A stretch of 64,000 nt of DNA from Spirochaetales bacterium (GCA_027021365.1 JALUUM010000027.1:62001-126000); one strand, 5' to 3'; shown: positions 10,240 through 23,379, counted from the stretch's first letter. A program made the numbers and translations. The notes: generated by a model from the sequence alone, not told the origin.

Positions 10240-10793
10240 TTTTCGGTATCTCTCGATTTATTGTAAGTATTTTCACCCTTGCTCTCCGATAGTATCTCGA
10301 ATGACAGGTCAACTGTAAAGACATTTTCATAGAGGTGCAACCGTACCTTGGCCCTTCCCTTTCTCTTGTTGATCTTTACTATCTTGCCTTCGAGTCCCTG
10401 GAGGGGGCCTGATATTACCCTCACCTTGCTATTTTCATCAAAGGTTACGAGTGACTGTTCAGCGATTTCTCCGAATCTTAAAAAATGTGAAACTATTTCA
10501 GAGTCTCTTCTGGAAAGAGGCTGAATGTCCCTGTTGTCTTTGAGGAATTTTATGAAACCCTTTGTATGCCTGATGGCCCCGATAAGTTCAATACTGAGTT
10601 TCTCTATATGAAGGAAAAGGTATCCAGGATAGATCGAAGAGAGATCTTTTCGCCATTTTCCCCTCTTCCTTATGCGCATCACCCGTCTTAGCCAGTATAG
10701 TTTTCCGCCCTTCTTCTCGATTATTTCGCGGGTAACTCTTGTAAAATATTCTTCTTTTCCGGTTTTTACCTGAATAGCATAGAACGATGCCAT
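10236..10793 (-). CDS. NusG-family specialised transcription antiterminator (RfaH/LoaP/UpxY-like)
   Basis: 185 aa; FYAIQVKTGKEEYF, YPGYLFL, C-terminal KOW VRVISGPLQGLEGKIVKINKRKGRAKV; inside EPS operon. Confidence 0.85.
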   Translation of the reverse strand: MASFYAIQVKTGKEEYFTRVTREIIEKKGGKLYWLRRVMRIRKRGKWRKDLSSIYPGYLFLHIEKLSIELIGAIRHTKGFIKFLKDNRDIQPLSRRDSEIVSHFLRFGEIAEQSLVTFDENSKVRVISGPLQGLEGKIVKINKRKGRAKVRLHLYENVFTVDLSFEILSESKGENTYNKSRDTEN

Positions 10794-12095
10794 CTATCTC
10801 TTTCGGAGTCTCAGCATATTCTTTATCTCTTCCAGTTTTACCGATTCTACGGGATCCTTCTCTACCCTGTCGAAGTACTCCAGTATGAATGCTATGAAAA
10901 TTGAAATGAAAAAGGCGGTTATCGTGAAAATAATGGATATCTTCGATCTGCTAGGGCCGGCCTTGACCTCGGGAACTTCAGCCTTCTCTATTATCTGGAA
11001 TGTCTGAGAGGTGTCTGTTTCCTCGATCTTTGTTGTTTCGTACTGTTGCCTCAGCATACTGTATATCGTTTCTTGAATCGTGAGGTCTCTCTTTAGGTTA
11101 AGGAACTGGGCTGATACCGCAGGGAGCATCTCCTGGGGAATGGTCTCACCCGAAAACTCTTTGAATCCCTGTTTCAGCTCGCTAATGAGCTGGTTTGTCT
11201 TGTCTATCTCGTTTTTTAACCTGATAATCTGAGGGTTGTTGTCACCAAGGTACTCTTTCAGTGTTTGAAGCTGAATCTCTTTGCTGTAAACCTGGGATGT
11301 AAGGTCGGCGACCATCTTTATATGTTGTTCTGCCTGTGTGGTTATATCGACTATACCGTATTTCTTCTGAAAGGCCACCAGGTTGTCCTGGGCCTTTTTC
11401 AATTCCTTTTCTACGTCTTTTAGTCTCTCTTCCAGAAACTGCTTTTTCATTCTTACCTTTTCAAGTGTCAGGTCTTTGAAACGTTTTTCCAGGAGTTCAA
11501 CTATTCTGTTTACCACTCTTGTTGCAAACTCAGGGTCTGTGTCCTTGTAGGAAATGGTTAGAATACTCGATTTCGAGTCGAATTCGACATCCAGAGATGC
11601 GGTAATTTTTTTTCTGGCTGTCGTTCTGGGATGTTCCGTTATGTTGTAGCGTTCCCTGAAGTTGAATTTCTCCGCTACCTGATCTTTTATTGTGTTTCCC
11701 TTAAGAAGGGCCTGTGCAAGTTCAGCACTGCTACTCCCACCGGCACCCACGCCAATGAGTCCTGCCAGTGAGCCCAGGTTGCTGGAGGAAAGCATCTGTG
11801 AAATTGCAGAGCTTCCCTCTGAAGCGCCCTTTACCAGAACCTGGACCTCGGGCTTGTAGTAGTTGGGGAGAAAATTCCACCTGGAGTTGGCGGGGAGTTT
11901 CAAGCTAAGAACAGAGATACCCAGAATGAATGCAGCCGCAAAGAGAGTCATCCCGATTATCAACCACCTTCTTTTCACCAGAACGGAGAGGAGGTCGAGC
12001 AGGGATATGGTATCTTCCTCTGCAATATAGTCTCTGTCGTCTTCTATTCTCTTCATGTCATCGGGTCCTCTGCTCATTGGAGTAGAAAATATCAC
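10794..12095 (-). CDS. Wzz/GumC-type polysaccharide chain-length determinant
   Basis: 433 aa; N-terminal DLLSVLVKRRWLIIGMTLFAAAF, coiled coil, C-terminal TM; PEVKAGPSRSKISIIFTITAFF. Confidence 0.88.
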   Translation of the reverse strand: MIFSTPMSRGPDDMKRIEDDRDYIAEEDTISLLDLLSVLVKRRWLIIGMTLFAAAFILGISVLSLKLPANSRWNFLPNYYKPEVQVLVKGASEGSSAISQMLSSSNLGSLAGLIGVGAGGSSSAELAQALLKGNTIKDQVAEKFNFRERYNITEHPRTTARKKITASLDVEFDSKSSILTISYKDTDPEFATRVVNRIVELLEKRFKDLTLEKVRMKKQFLEERLKDVEKELKKAQDNLVAFQKKYGIVDITTQAEQHIKMVADLTSQVYSKEIQLQTLKEYLGDNNPQIIRLKNEIDKTNQLISELKQGFKEFSGETIPQEMLPAVSAQFLNLKRDLTIQETIYSMLRQQYETTKIEETDTSQTFQIIEKAEVPEVKAGPSRSKISIIFTITAFFISIFIAFILEYFDRVEKDPVESVKLEEIKNMLRLRKR

Positions 12096-14212
12096 TTATC
12101 AATGTAGTTTTCAAGTGTGTCCTCTATTTCCCATTTTACGGGATGATAGTACTCCTTTTCAAAATTGGGCAGTATCTCCACCCCTATGATGGAAGCATCA
12201 CGTTGAGTTACATGCTGTAACAGTGCCAGTTCCTGAATCTCCCTGTACGAATAGTTGTTCCTTTCGTCTGTGGCCATGGCATTCAATGTGATTACGTAAC
12301 TGTATTTGGATCTTTGAAGCGGATCGACCGAAACTATGTACCCCTTTGGGTAGGAGTAACCCTCCTCTTTCAATTCCTCTATGGCCTTTCTTACGACATA
12401 CCCAACCGCTTCGTGCTCAAAGTGTTCGAATGCCCTGCTGTGCCTGTCGGGAGAAACTATCAACTCTGGCCTAAAACCCCTGATTATTTCCTTAACCTGT
12501 TCCACCACCCTTCTCTCCCCACCCCAGTCTTCTAGAATCCTGTCCAAGGGAAGAATCTCCGTTATTGAGTCGTAGGGATGATTTTTCAATCCCAGGCGGA
12601 TATATGCCCTCGAGCCGAGAATAGAGAGGGCATCACGTGCCTCCAGTACTCTGACTGATGATAGTTCCCTGCCGTGCATTTTGTATGGTGGGTAGATATC
12701 ACCTGTTGTACGATTGGGAAACTGATCCAGTCCGCTCTCTCCGTCAGTAAAGAGAACTGTGGCAATATTCTTGCCCTTTCTCGACGACTCGGCCATAAGG
12801 CACCCGAAATCTAACGATTCATCGTCGGGATGTGCATGAAAGAACAGTATGTCCGCTTTAAAGTATTCGATTCTCTCTCCGGGTCTGTACATTGCTGTTC
12901 TTACCGTCTCGAGTTTTCCTCTCTTAACCTTTGTTTCGATTTCAGTTCCGGTTGGAATCCGGTTCGCCCCTTGTCGGGAAGGTTTTCGAGGCGGGGGAAG
13001 TATAAGAAGGATCGAGGTAAGGAGGATAAAAACCCCCATGTATAGTATTATCAGGCCAATAGGAGCCTTTTTCACCAGAGTATACGCCGGTACCTCTTCT
13101 ATGCCCCGGTAGAAGATCCTGTACGAGCCAAACCTGAAAAAGTTGCCGATTTTCAATTTCTTTTCTCTTCTTTCTACACCATCCACGATGAATGGCTGGG
13201 GTGATTTGAAGAAAACTTCTCTTCGGTTGAAATGAATGAAGCATGAAAGCTTCTTGACAGTTTTGCCCGGGTGGGAGAGGTAGAGATCCTCATCTCCAGC
13301 AGTTCCTATGGTGACGGGAGAGTTACTGAATTCCCTTGTCTCTCGTTTTCCCTCTGACGATACGATTTCCAGCTTCAGATGATACTCAACACCGCTTCTT
13401 TTTTTCTCTGTCCTGTAAGGTTTCAGGAATATGAGTATGGCTGCGAAGGAGAGTGGAAGGAGTACAAGGAGAGACAGAATCAGGATGAATGGAAAATATG
13501 AAAAATTGGAGGCTTTTATTCCTTTTTCAGTATTGAAGCTGCTTGGTTTGTCGGCAGAGGATAGTTCTTCTTTTCCCTTGATCCTCGTGATCAATTTCTC
13601 AGTATCGTTATACCTTGCGAGGAATAGATCGGAATGTTGTAGTGTTTTAAACGATTCAATGGACCTCTCTATTCTTTCGGTTAGGATTTTATTGGAGCCA
13701 GGAGGGAACCATAGGATGTATAAAGGATATCGGATTCCTCCGCTTTCTGTAAAGCTTATGAAATCGGCAAGATCGGGACTACTGTTACCCGTTTCCATGC
13801 AATCTGATATGAGAAGTATGTCCCTCTCTTTTCCCCTTGCCTTTTCCTTTAGATACCTCGAGGCAAACACAAGAGCCTTGTCTATTCTCGAGACCCCCCA
13901 CGGTGAGAGGTCTCTTAGGGCATCATTTATCTTTTTAGATTCTCTGGTAAAAGCTACCTTTAGTTCAGGAGTATCAGAGCCGTCATCGGAGGATCCGAAG
14001 GTTACCAGCGCCCACTCGATTTTCTCCCTGCTGAAGCTCGAAGTTATTTTTCTGACCATTTCTTTGGCCATGTCGATTCTGCGCTCTCCGTTATCAGAAA
14101 TTGGCAGATTCATGCTGAATGAAGAATCAAAGAGTATAACTATGCTTTTTTCAGCGGGGAGAGCCGATAAGGTAAGTATGAAGATTGCAAATGAGAAAAA
14201 AAACTTTTTCAC
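12092..14212 (-). CDS. membrane fusion protein: vWA (intact MIDAS) + TM + FHA-like domain + TM + PIG-L/LmbE deacetylase
   Basis: 706 aa in one frame; DSSFSMN, ISDCMETG; SPVTIGTAGDEDLYL...KIGNFFRFGSYRIFY; DILFFHAHPDDESLDFGCLM and SRAFEHFEHEAVG; GTG start. Confidence 0.85.
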   Translation of the reverse strand: MKKFFFSFAIFILTLSALPAEKSIVILFDSSFSMNLPISDNGERRIDMAKEMVRKITSSFSREKIEWALVTFGSSDDGSDTPELKVAFTRESKKINDALRDLSPWGVSRIDKALVFASRYLKEKARGKERDILLISDCMETGNSSPDLADFISFTESGGIRYPLYILWFPPGSNKILTERIERSIESFKTLQHSDLFLARYNDTEKLITRIKGKEELSSADKPSSFNTEKGIKASNFSYFPFILILSLLVLLPLSFAAILIFLKPYRTEKKRSGVEYHLKLEIVSSEGKRETREFSNSPVTIGTAGDEDLYLSHPGKTVKKLSCFIHFNRREVFFKSPQPFIVDGVERREKKLKIGNFFRFGSYRIFYRGIEEVPAYTLVKKAPIGLIILYMGVFILLTSILLILPPPRKPSRQGANRIPTGTEIETKVKRGKLETVRTAMYRPGERIEYFKADILFFHAHPDDESLDFGCLMAESSRKGKNIATVLFTDGESGLDQFPNRTTGDIYPPYKMHGRELSSVRVLEARDALSILGSRAYIRLGLKNHPYDSITEILPLDRILEDWGGERRVVEQVKEIIRGFRPELIVSPDRHSRAFEHFEHEAVGYVVRKAIEELKEEGYSYPKGYIVSVDPLQRSKYSYVITLNAMATDERNNYSYREIQELALLQHVTQRDASIIGVEILPNFEKEYYHPVKWEIEDTLENYIDK

Positions 14213-14249
14213 GGATTTGATAATTTAGCATAAAGGAGAGTTTAAGTCC

Positions 14250-14765
14250 ATGTTCAGGAATATATTGATTTTTTTGTTTCTCTTCACAGTTGCTGCTATC
14301 TCTGTTAGCGGAGAGGCACTCTTTCTCTACGTGGAAGAGAGAACCAACGGAGAGCCGGGTCCCTTTCCACCGCCTGTAAAGGAGGGTATATACAATGGTC
14401 TCTTTGAGAGGGATTTTATAGTTTTCGATTCGGGCGATAAGCAGACCTTCGATGTGGACTGGAAGGGGAGGCATTTTCTTCCCTTGATAGACATTGCAAA
14501 GAAGGGCGGGGCCGACTTTGTCGTTGCGCTCCTTGTTGATGCAAGGGAAGAGAGAGGGGCAGACGAAAAGATTACCGTTACGGTAAAGGCAAGCTACTAT
14601 CTCGTCTCAGCCGAGAGCGGAAAGATTATAGAGAAGGGTGATATTACGGATGATAATGGAAATGAGGATGATGAAAGGAATCACGAAGCAGTTGGTTTCG
14701 ATGTGGGGATGAAGATATCAGAGTTTATAGGCAGGTCAATCGACAAATATCTCAATCAACTCTGA
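14250..14765 (+). CDS. secreted protein of unknown function
   Basis: 171 aa; signal peptide MFRNILIFLFLFTVAAISVSGEA; SD AAAGGAGAG. Confidence 0.7.
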   Translation: MFRNILIFLFLFTVAAISVSGEALFLYVEERTNGEPGPFPPPVKEGIYNGLFERDFIVFDSGDKQTFDVDWKGRHFLPLIDIAKKGGADFVVALLVDAREERGADEKITVTVKASYYLVSAESGKIIEKGDITDDNGNEDDERNHEAVGFDVGMKISEFIGRSIDKYLNQL

Positions 14766-15719
14766 ATCGCCTCGGGGGGTTATGGTAAGGTCCACGCAAT
14801 CAGGTGGAATGTAAAGGGAATCTCCCCTCTTCAATTCAAGATATCCATCTTCAAACGGAACCTCACAACTGCCATCTATCACCGTGACAGCTTCGAAATG
14901 GTTTTCACCACTGCTGTTGATACTGATATCCCTGTCGAATTCGTACCTGTTTATCGTAAAGTAGGGGCATGAAACTAGCGTAGAAAAATAGCCGTAATGT
15001 TTTTTTATCCTTGAAGGTTTACAGACTTCATTATGAAAGTCATAGTCTATCACATCGAGGGCTTTTTCTATGTGGAGTGGCCTTGGCTTACCATTGAAGC
15101 CCACCCGGTTCCAGTCGTAGAGCCTGTAAGTGGAGTCAGAGCTTTCCTGTACCTCCAGAAGAACTACACCCCCTAAAATGGCATGTACCGTTCCTGCCGG
15201 AACGAAGAGCACATCTCCTCTCTCGATGGATACATACCTGAGGTGCTCTTCCATTCTTCCCTCTTCGATTGATTTCCTAAGTTTTTCCCTTGTCGTTCCC
15301 TCTTTGAGTCCATAGATCAGTTGTGCATCCTCATCTGCGTGGAGTATGTACCAGGCCTCCGTTTTACCCCTGTCATTTTCATGAAACATGGCATATTCAT
15401 CATCGGGATGCACCTGCACGGATAACATATTCGTTGCATCGATAAACTTGACCAGTATTGGAAGGTCCCTTATTCCCTTGGAAAGGATGCCTTCCCCCAG
15501 TAATTTTTCAGGATCACTTGCTATCAACCTGTCGAGGTAGGTGCCCTTGAAATCGCCTGTTGCTATTCTATTGATCCCATTTCGGTGAGTAGAAACTTCC
15601 CACGATTCGCCGTACTTTCCCGGAGGGAGTTTCTTGCCCAGAAGAGTTTCCAGCCTTCTGCCCCCCCATATCTTTTCCATCAGAACCGGTTCCAGAATAA
15701 ATGGTTTGATTCTCTCCAT
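14736..15719 (-). CDS. manA: class I mannose-6-phosphate isomerase
   Basis: 327 aa; PVLMEKIWGGRRLETLLGK, VKFIDATNMLSVQVHPDDEYA, VPAGTVHAI. Confidence 0.93.
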   Translation of the reverse strand: MERIKPFILEPVLMEKIWGGRRLETLLGKKLPPGKYGESWEVSTHRNGINRIATGDFKGTYLDRLIASDPEKLLGEGILSKGIRDLPILVKFIDATNMLSVQVHPDDEYAMFHENDRGKTEAWYILHADEDAQLIYGLKEGTTREKLRKSIEEGRMEEHLRYVSIERGDVLFVPAGTVHAILGGVVLLEVQESSDSTYRLYDWNRVGFNGKPRPLHIEKALDVIDYDFHNEVCKPSRIKKHYGYFSTLVSCPYFTINRYEFDRDISINSSGENHFEAVTVIDGSCEVPFEDGYLELKRGDSLYIPPDCVDLTITPRGDSELIEIFVD

Positions 15720-15725
15720 GGAGTA

Positions 15726-15755
15726 ATATTAACTTTACATCGAAGGAAAGTTCAA
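15726..15755 (-). promoter_or_regulatory. promoter of manA, predicted leaderless
   Basis: Minus strand TTGAAC-N18-TAATAT-N6-ATG. Confidence 0.6.
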
Positions 15756-15813
15756 TAAAATAATAGTCAGATATGAAAGATTTCCTTCCGATTATGGAAT
15801 TTAGGAGATCTCT

Positions 15814-19312
<3,499 letters not shown>

Positions 19313-19413
19313 GTCGACGGGCGGTAAGAATCAATATAATTTTCAATATCCTTGACTCGAATCCTTTTAAAGGTCTACAGTATTATTAAATCTATAAAAC
19401 GGAGGTAACATTT

Positions 19414-20556
19414 ATGAAAAAGCTTGTCATCATTCTAGTAATGATGCTGGCTGTCGGCCTTGTTTTTGCCGGTGGTACAAAAGAAAAGGCAAAGGCTGGC
19501 GGGCCAAAGTACAAGATTGGTCTTGTCTTCGACATAGGAGGCAGGGGAGACAAGTCTTTCAACGATTCGGCGCATGCAGGGTTGGTGAAGATTGCCAAGC
19601 AGTATAAGGGTTATATAAAGGATGACCCGGACAATATCAATTTCGGAAGTGAGATAGAACTGAAGTACCTCGAGCCGAAGGCTGGAGGGCAGGATAGGGA
19701 GCAGCTTCTCAGGGTTCTTGCAGAGGATGGCTACGACCTGGTATACGGCATTGGTTTCATGTTCTCCGATCCGCTTGCAAAGGTGGCCAAGGACTTTCCA
19801 AATGTTCACTTTGCTATAGTCGACGGATACATCCCCGATTTGAATGAAAACAGCAATATCACATGCCTCCTCTTCAAGGAGCACGAGGGTTCATTCCTGG
19901 TAGGTGCAATTGCCGGACTTATGAACGACCATGGGAAAATCGGATTCATCGGTGGTATGGATATTCCTCTGATTCACAAGTTCGAGGGCGGCTTCATTGC
20001 AGGTGCAATATACGTAAATCCAGAGCTGCGCGATGAGTCGATGATACTCGCTCAGTACATCGGCAAGGATCCCTCTGCTTTCAAGGATGCCCCGGCTGCT
20101 TACAACATAGCAAGCAACATGTACAGGCAGGGTGCCACGATTATATATCATGCAGCAGGTGCTTCCGGTGACGGGCTGTTCCAGGCTGCAGAAGAGTTCA
20201 AGAAATTGGCAATCGGTGTCGATTCGGACCAGGGCTTAATCTATTCTACTGCGAAGGATGCAGCAACGAGAGCCAGGGGCAAGTACATTCTTACATCCAT
20301 GATGAAGAGGGTCGACAATGCTGTATTCAAGACGGCACAGGAATTAATTGACAATGGCAAGGTCTCCGGTGGTTACCACTCCTTCGGATTGAAGGAAGAT
20401 GGGGTTGGTTTTGCCCTTAACGATTACAACAAGGACAAGCTTGCACCGATTCTGGACAAGATAAATGCGATAAAGCAGAAGATAATAAGCGGCGAGATCG
20501 TCGTTCCTGACAGTGATACCAAGGTAAGGGCCTGGGCTGAAAAGACCCTGAAATAG
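19414..20556 (+). CDS. BMP-family (PnrA-like) nucleoside ABC transporter substrate-binding protein
   Basis: 380 aa; signal peptide, KIGLVFDIGGRGDKSFNDSAHAGL, GIGFMFSDPLAKVA; SD ACGGAGGT. Confidence 0.9.
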   Translation: MKKLVIILVMMLAVGLVFAGGTKEKAKAGGPKYKIGLVFDIGGRGDKSFNDSAHAGLVKIAKQYKGYIKDDPDNINFGSEIELKYLEPKAGGQDREQLLRVLAEDGYDLVYGIGFMFSDPLAKVAKDFPNVHFAIVDGYIPDLNENSNITCLLFKEHEGSFLVGAIAGLMNDHGKIGFIGGMDIPLIHKFEGGFIAGAIYVNPELRDESMILAQYIGKDPSAFKDAPAAYNIASNMYRQGATIIYHAAGASGDGLFQAAEEFKKLAIGVDSDQGLIYSTAKDAATRARGKYILTSMMKRVDNAVFKTAQELIDNGKVSGGYHSFGLKEDGVGFALNDYNKDKLAPILDKINAIKQKIISGEIVVPDSDTKVRAWAEKTLK

Positions 20557-20571
20557 TCATGTAACAGATAC

Positions 20572-20630
20572 GGGCGGGGAAATCGGTTCTTTGGTTTTAC
20601 GAAAGGATCGATACCCGCCTTTTATTTTAT
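20572..20630 (+). terminator. Rho-independent terminator/attenuator between SBP and ABC ATPase genes
   Basis: GGGCGGG...CCCGCC stem (extended by ATCG/CGAT) followed by TTTTATTTTAT. Confidence 0.7.
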
Positions 20631-20678
20631 AGATTTTATAGACATTTTTTAGCGTCCATTTTGCAAAGAGGTGGTGTT

Positions 20679-22283
20679 ATGAATGTTCCCCTCCTTGAAA
20701 TGAAAGGAATTACAAAGCGTTTCCCCGGTGTTCTGGCAAACGATAGGGTTTCCTTCGACCTGTACGCAGGTGAGGTTCATGCACTTGTCGGAGAAAACGG
20801 TGCCGGGAAAACGACATTGATGAAGATCCTGTACGGACTTTATTCCCCGGATAGCGGGGAGATCTTCATTAATGGCGAGGGTATACATATAAAGAATCCC
20901 AGAGAAGCGATACACCATGGAATAGGTATGGTGCATCAGCATTTCATGCTCATCCCTCCCTTTACCGTTTTGGAGAACATAATAATCGGTGAGGAGAGTC
21001 ACAGGGCTGGTATCCTTAAACTGGATGAGCCTGCAAATAAGATAAGAGAGATCATGGAGGACAATAATCTCATAGTAGAACTCGATGCGAGAATCGAAAA
21101 TATTCCTGTCGGTCTTCAGCAGAGGGTCGAGATACTGAAGATTCTCTACAGGGGAGCCGAGATTCTGGTTTTCGACGAGCCTACCGCCGTGCTGACCCCC
21201 CAGGAGGTACATGAGCTTTTCAAGACCTTCAGGGAGATGAAGAAGAGGGGAAAGGGAATAATCTTCATAAGCCACAAGCTTGATGAGGTTCTGGAAATAG
21301 CTGACAGGATAACCGTAATAAGAAAAGGAAAGATCATAAGGACACTGGAGAGGAAGGAGGCAACAAAACCACTGATAGCCGAGCTCATGGTGGGAAAGCC
21401 CGTTCTTCTCGAGGTAAAGAAGCCCGAGGTGAAAGTGGGCGAAGTGGTGCTTGAGGTGAAGGACTTGAGGATAAAGAGCCCCAGGGGATACGATGTCGTT
21501 GCAGGTGTTGATTTCAACGTGAGAAGCGGGGAGGTTTACGGAATCGCAGGTGTAGAGGGGAACGGCCAGTCGGAGCTCGTGGAAGCCATAGCTGAAGATG
21601 TGCCTATCAAGAACGGTGACATAATCTTGATGGGGAAAAGCATCGTTAGATGGGATGTAAGGAGAAGGAGAGAGGCCGGTATTAGCCATATACCGGAGGA
21701 CAGGCACAGGTACGGTCTCCTATTGCCCTTTTCGATAGCGGAAAATCTTACCCTTGGCATGCATTACAGGGAGCCCTTTGTCAACAGGCTCCAGGTAATG
21801 AACAGGAAGGCAATTCGTGATTTTGCAAAAGGAGTTATAGAGAAGTTTGATATAAGAACCCCATCGGAGATGACACCGGCACATGCACTTTCCGGAGGCA
21901 ACCAGCAGAAGGTTATAGTTGCAAGGGAGTTGAGTGCCGAACCAAAGCTTCTCCTTGCCTCTCAGCCCACGAGAGGCGTGGATATTGGGGCCACGGAGTT
22001 CATACACAATCAGATTATGAATGCCAAGGGAGAAGGGAGGGCGGTACTCCTTGTTTCGGCCGATCTCGATGAGATAATGTCTCTCTCAGACAGGATAGGG
22101 GTGATCTACAAGGGAAGGATAATCAGGGAGTTTCAAAGGTCTGAAACGACGAAGGAAGAGATAGGTTTCTACATGATGGGAGAGAAGGAAGCGGAGAAAG
22201 AGGCAGGAGAGGGAGCATCGGGAGGAGGAGAGGAAAGAGCAGATAAGGCTGCAGATAAAGGAGGATCCGGGGATGAAGCTTGA
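20679..22283 (+). CDS. nucleoside-type ABC transporter ATP-binding protein (two NBDs)
   Basis: GENGAGKTTLMKILYG, VFDEPTAVLTPQEV, second LSGGNQQKVIVAREL; start moved to ATG 20679 after SD AAAGAGGTG. Confidence 0.92.
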   Translation: MNVPLLEMKGITKRFPGVLANDRVSFDLYAGEVHALVGENGAGKTTLMKILYGLYSPDSGEIFINGEGIHIKNPREAIHHGIGMVHQHFMLIPPFTVLENIIIGEESHRAGILKLDEPANKIREIMEDNNLIVELDARIENIPVGLQQRVEILKILYRGAEILVFDEPTAVLTPQEVHELFKTFREMKKRGKGIIFISHKLDEVLEIADRITVIRKGKIIRTLERKEATKPLIAELMVGKPVLLEVKKPEVKVGEVVLEVKDLRIKSPRGYDVVAGVDFNVRSGEVYGIAGVEGNGQSELVEAIAEDVPIKNGDIILMGKSIVRWDVRRRREAGISHIPEDRHRYGLLLPFSIAENLTLGMHYREPFVNRLQVMNRKAIRDFAKGVIEKFDIRTPSEMTPAHALSGGNQQKVIVARELSAEPKLLLASQPTRGVDIGATEFIHNQIMNAKGEGRAVLLVSADLDEIMSLSDRIGVIYKGRIIREFQRSETTKEEIGFYMMGEKEAEKEAGEGASGGGEERADKAADKGGSGDEA

Positions 22284-23379
22284 CAGGATAAAGATCGACA
22301 AGTACCGGCTCCTTGAAATCGTCTCTCCCGTTCTCGGTTTTCTAGCTTCTCTTGTTGTACTCGTTATAATAGTGGTCGCCGTAGGTGAAAGTCCTGTAAA
22401 AGCCTTTGTTGCGATATACAAGTTCAGCCTTAGTAAGAGTGCAAAGCTCGCCACCATTCTTTCCATGTCCATCCCGCTCTTCTTTGCGGGAATTGCAGTT
22501 GCATTTGCCTTTCAAGCCGGTGTTTTCAATATAGGAGTGGAGGGCCAGTATTTCTTCGGCGGCCTTATAGGAGCACTTGCCGGAATTTACTTCCACTTTC
22601 CGCCCTTCATTCACATTCCCGTCGTTATAATCTTCAGTATGCTTGGCGGAGCCCTATGGGCATTGATACCTGCCATACTGAAGGTAACGAAGAATGTCCA
22701 TGAGGTCATTTCTACGATAATGTTCAATAGTATAGCCCTCGCTCTGCTGAACTATCTTGTAAATGATCCCCTGTCCGGTTTGGGCAAGGGTAAGAGTCTC
22801 GAACCGCAGACAGCAAAGATACAGTCCACTGCGCTCTTCGGTAAGATAAATGGCTTCTTCAGGTTGCTGGGATGGAATGTACCGGATTACGTTTACCTGG
22901 ACTACAGCCTTATTGTTGCAATAATAATGGGAATCATAGTCTGGTTCGTTCTCTTTAGAATGAGGTACGGTTTCGAGATAAGGGCAGTGGGAACATCCCT
23001 CGATGTAGCCCGTTATGCAGGAATGAAGGTGAAGAGACTTCAGATAGCCGCCTTTCTCATAAGCGGGGCATTGGGAGGTCTCATAGGACTCCAGGAGATC
23101 TTTGCCATAAGGGGATACTATACTTACAACATTGCTTCCGGCCTTGGCTTCGACGGTATTGCAATTGCACTTATCGGGAGAAACTCCCCTCTGGGTGTCG
23201 TCTTTGCCTCCATCCTCTTTGCATTTCTGAAACAGGCAGGCTACGGGCTGCAGTTCTATACCTCGGTGCCCAACTCGGTTATATACGTAATAACGGGATT
23301 GATGATTCTCTTTATAGTGGTGATCAACGAAATAACGGCCGGTTACATAAAGGCACTGAGAAAAAAGGAGGCTCTCTGA
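22273..23379 (+). CDS. ABC transporter permease (BMP/nucleoside family)
   Basis: 368 aa; AFQAGVFNIGVEGQYFFGGLIGALAG; SD AAAGGAGG; overlaps preceding ORF. Confidence 0.92.
   Translation: MKLDRIKIDKYRLLEIVSPVLGFLASLVVLVIIVVAVGESPVKAFVAIYKFSLSKSAKLATILSMSIPLFFAGIAVAFAFQAGVFNIGVEGQYFFGGLIGALAGIYFHFPPFIHIPVVIIFSMLGGALWALIPAILKVTKNVHEVISTIMFNSIALALLNYLVNDPLSGLGKGKSLEPQTAKIQSTALFGKINGFFRLLGWNVPDYVYLDYSLIVAIIMGIIVWFVLFRMRYGFEIRAVGTSLDVARYAGMKVKRLQIAAFLISGALGGLIGLQEIFAIRGYYTYNIASGLGFDGIAIALIGRNSPLGVVFASILFAFLKQAGYGLQFYTSVPNSVIYVITGLMILFIVVINEITAGYIKALRKKEAL

Noticed and set aside
19351-19400. TTGACT and TATTAT as promoter for the BMP-family SBP gene
   Set aside because: Spacing of about 23 nt is too long for a sigma70 promoter.
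20649-21707. 352-aa minus ORF antisense to the ABC ATPase
   Set aside because: The opposite frame encodes unmistakable Walker/signature motifs; the antisense translation has no recognisable domain.
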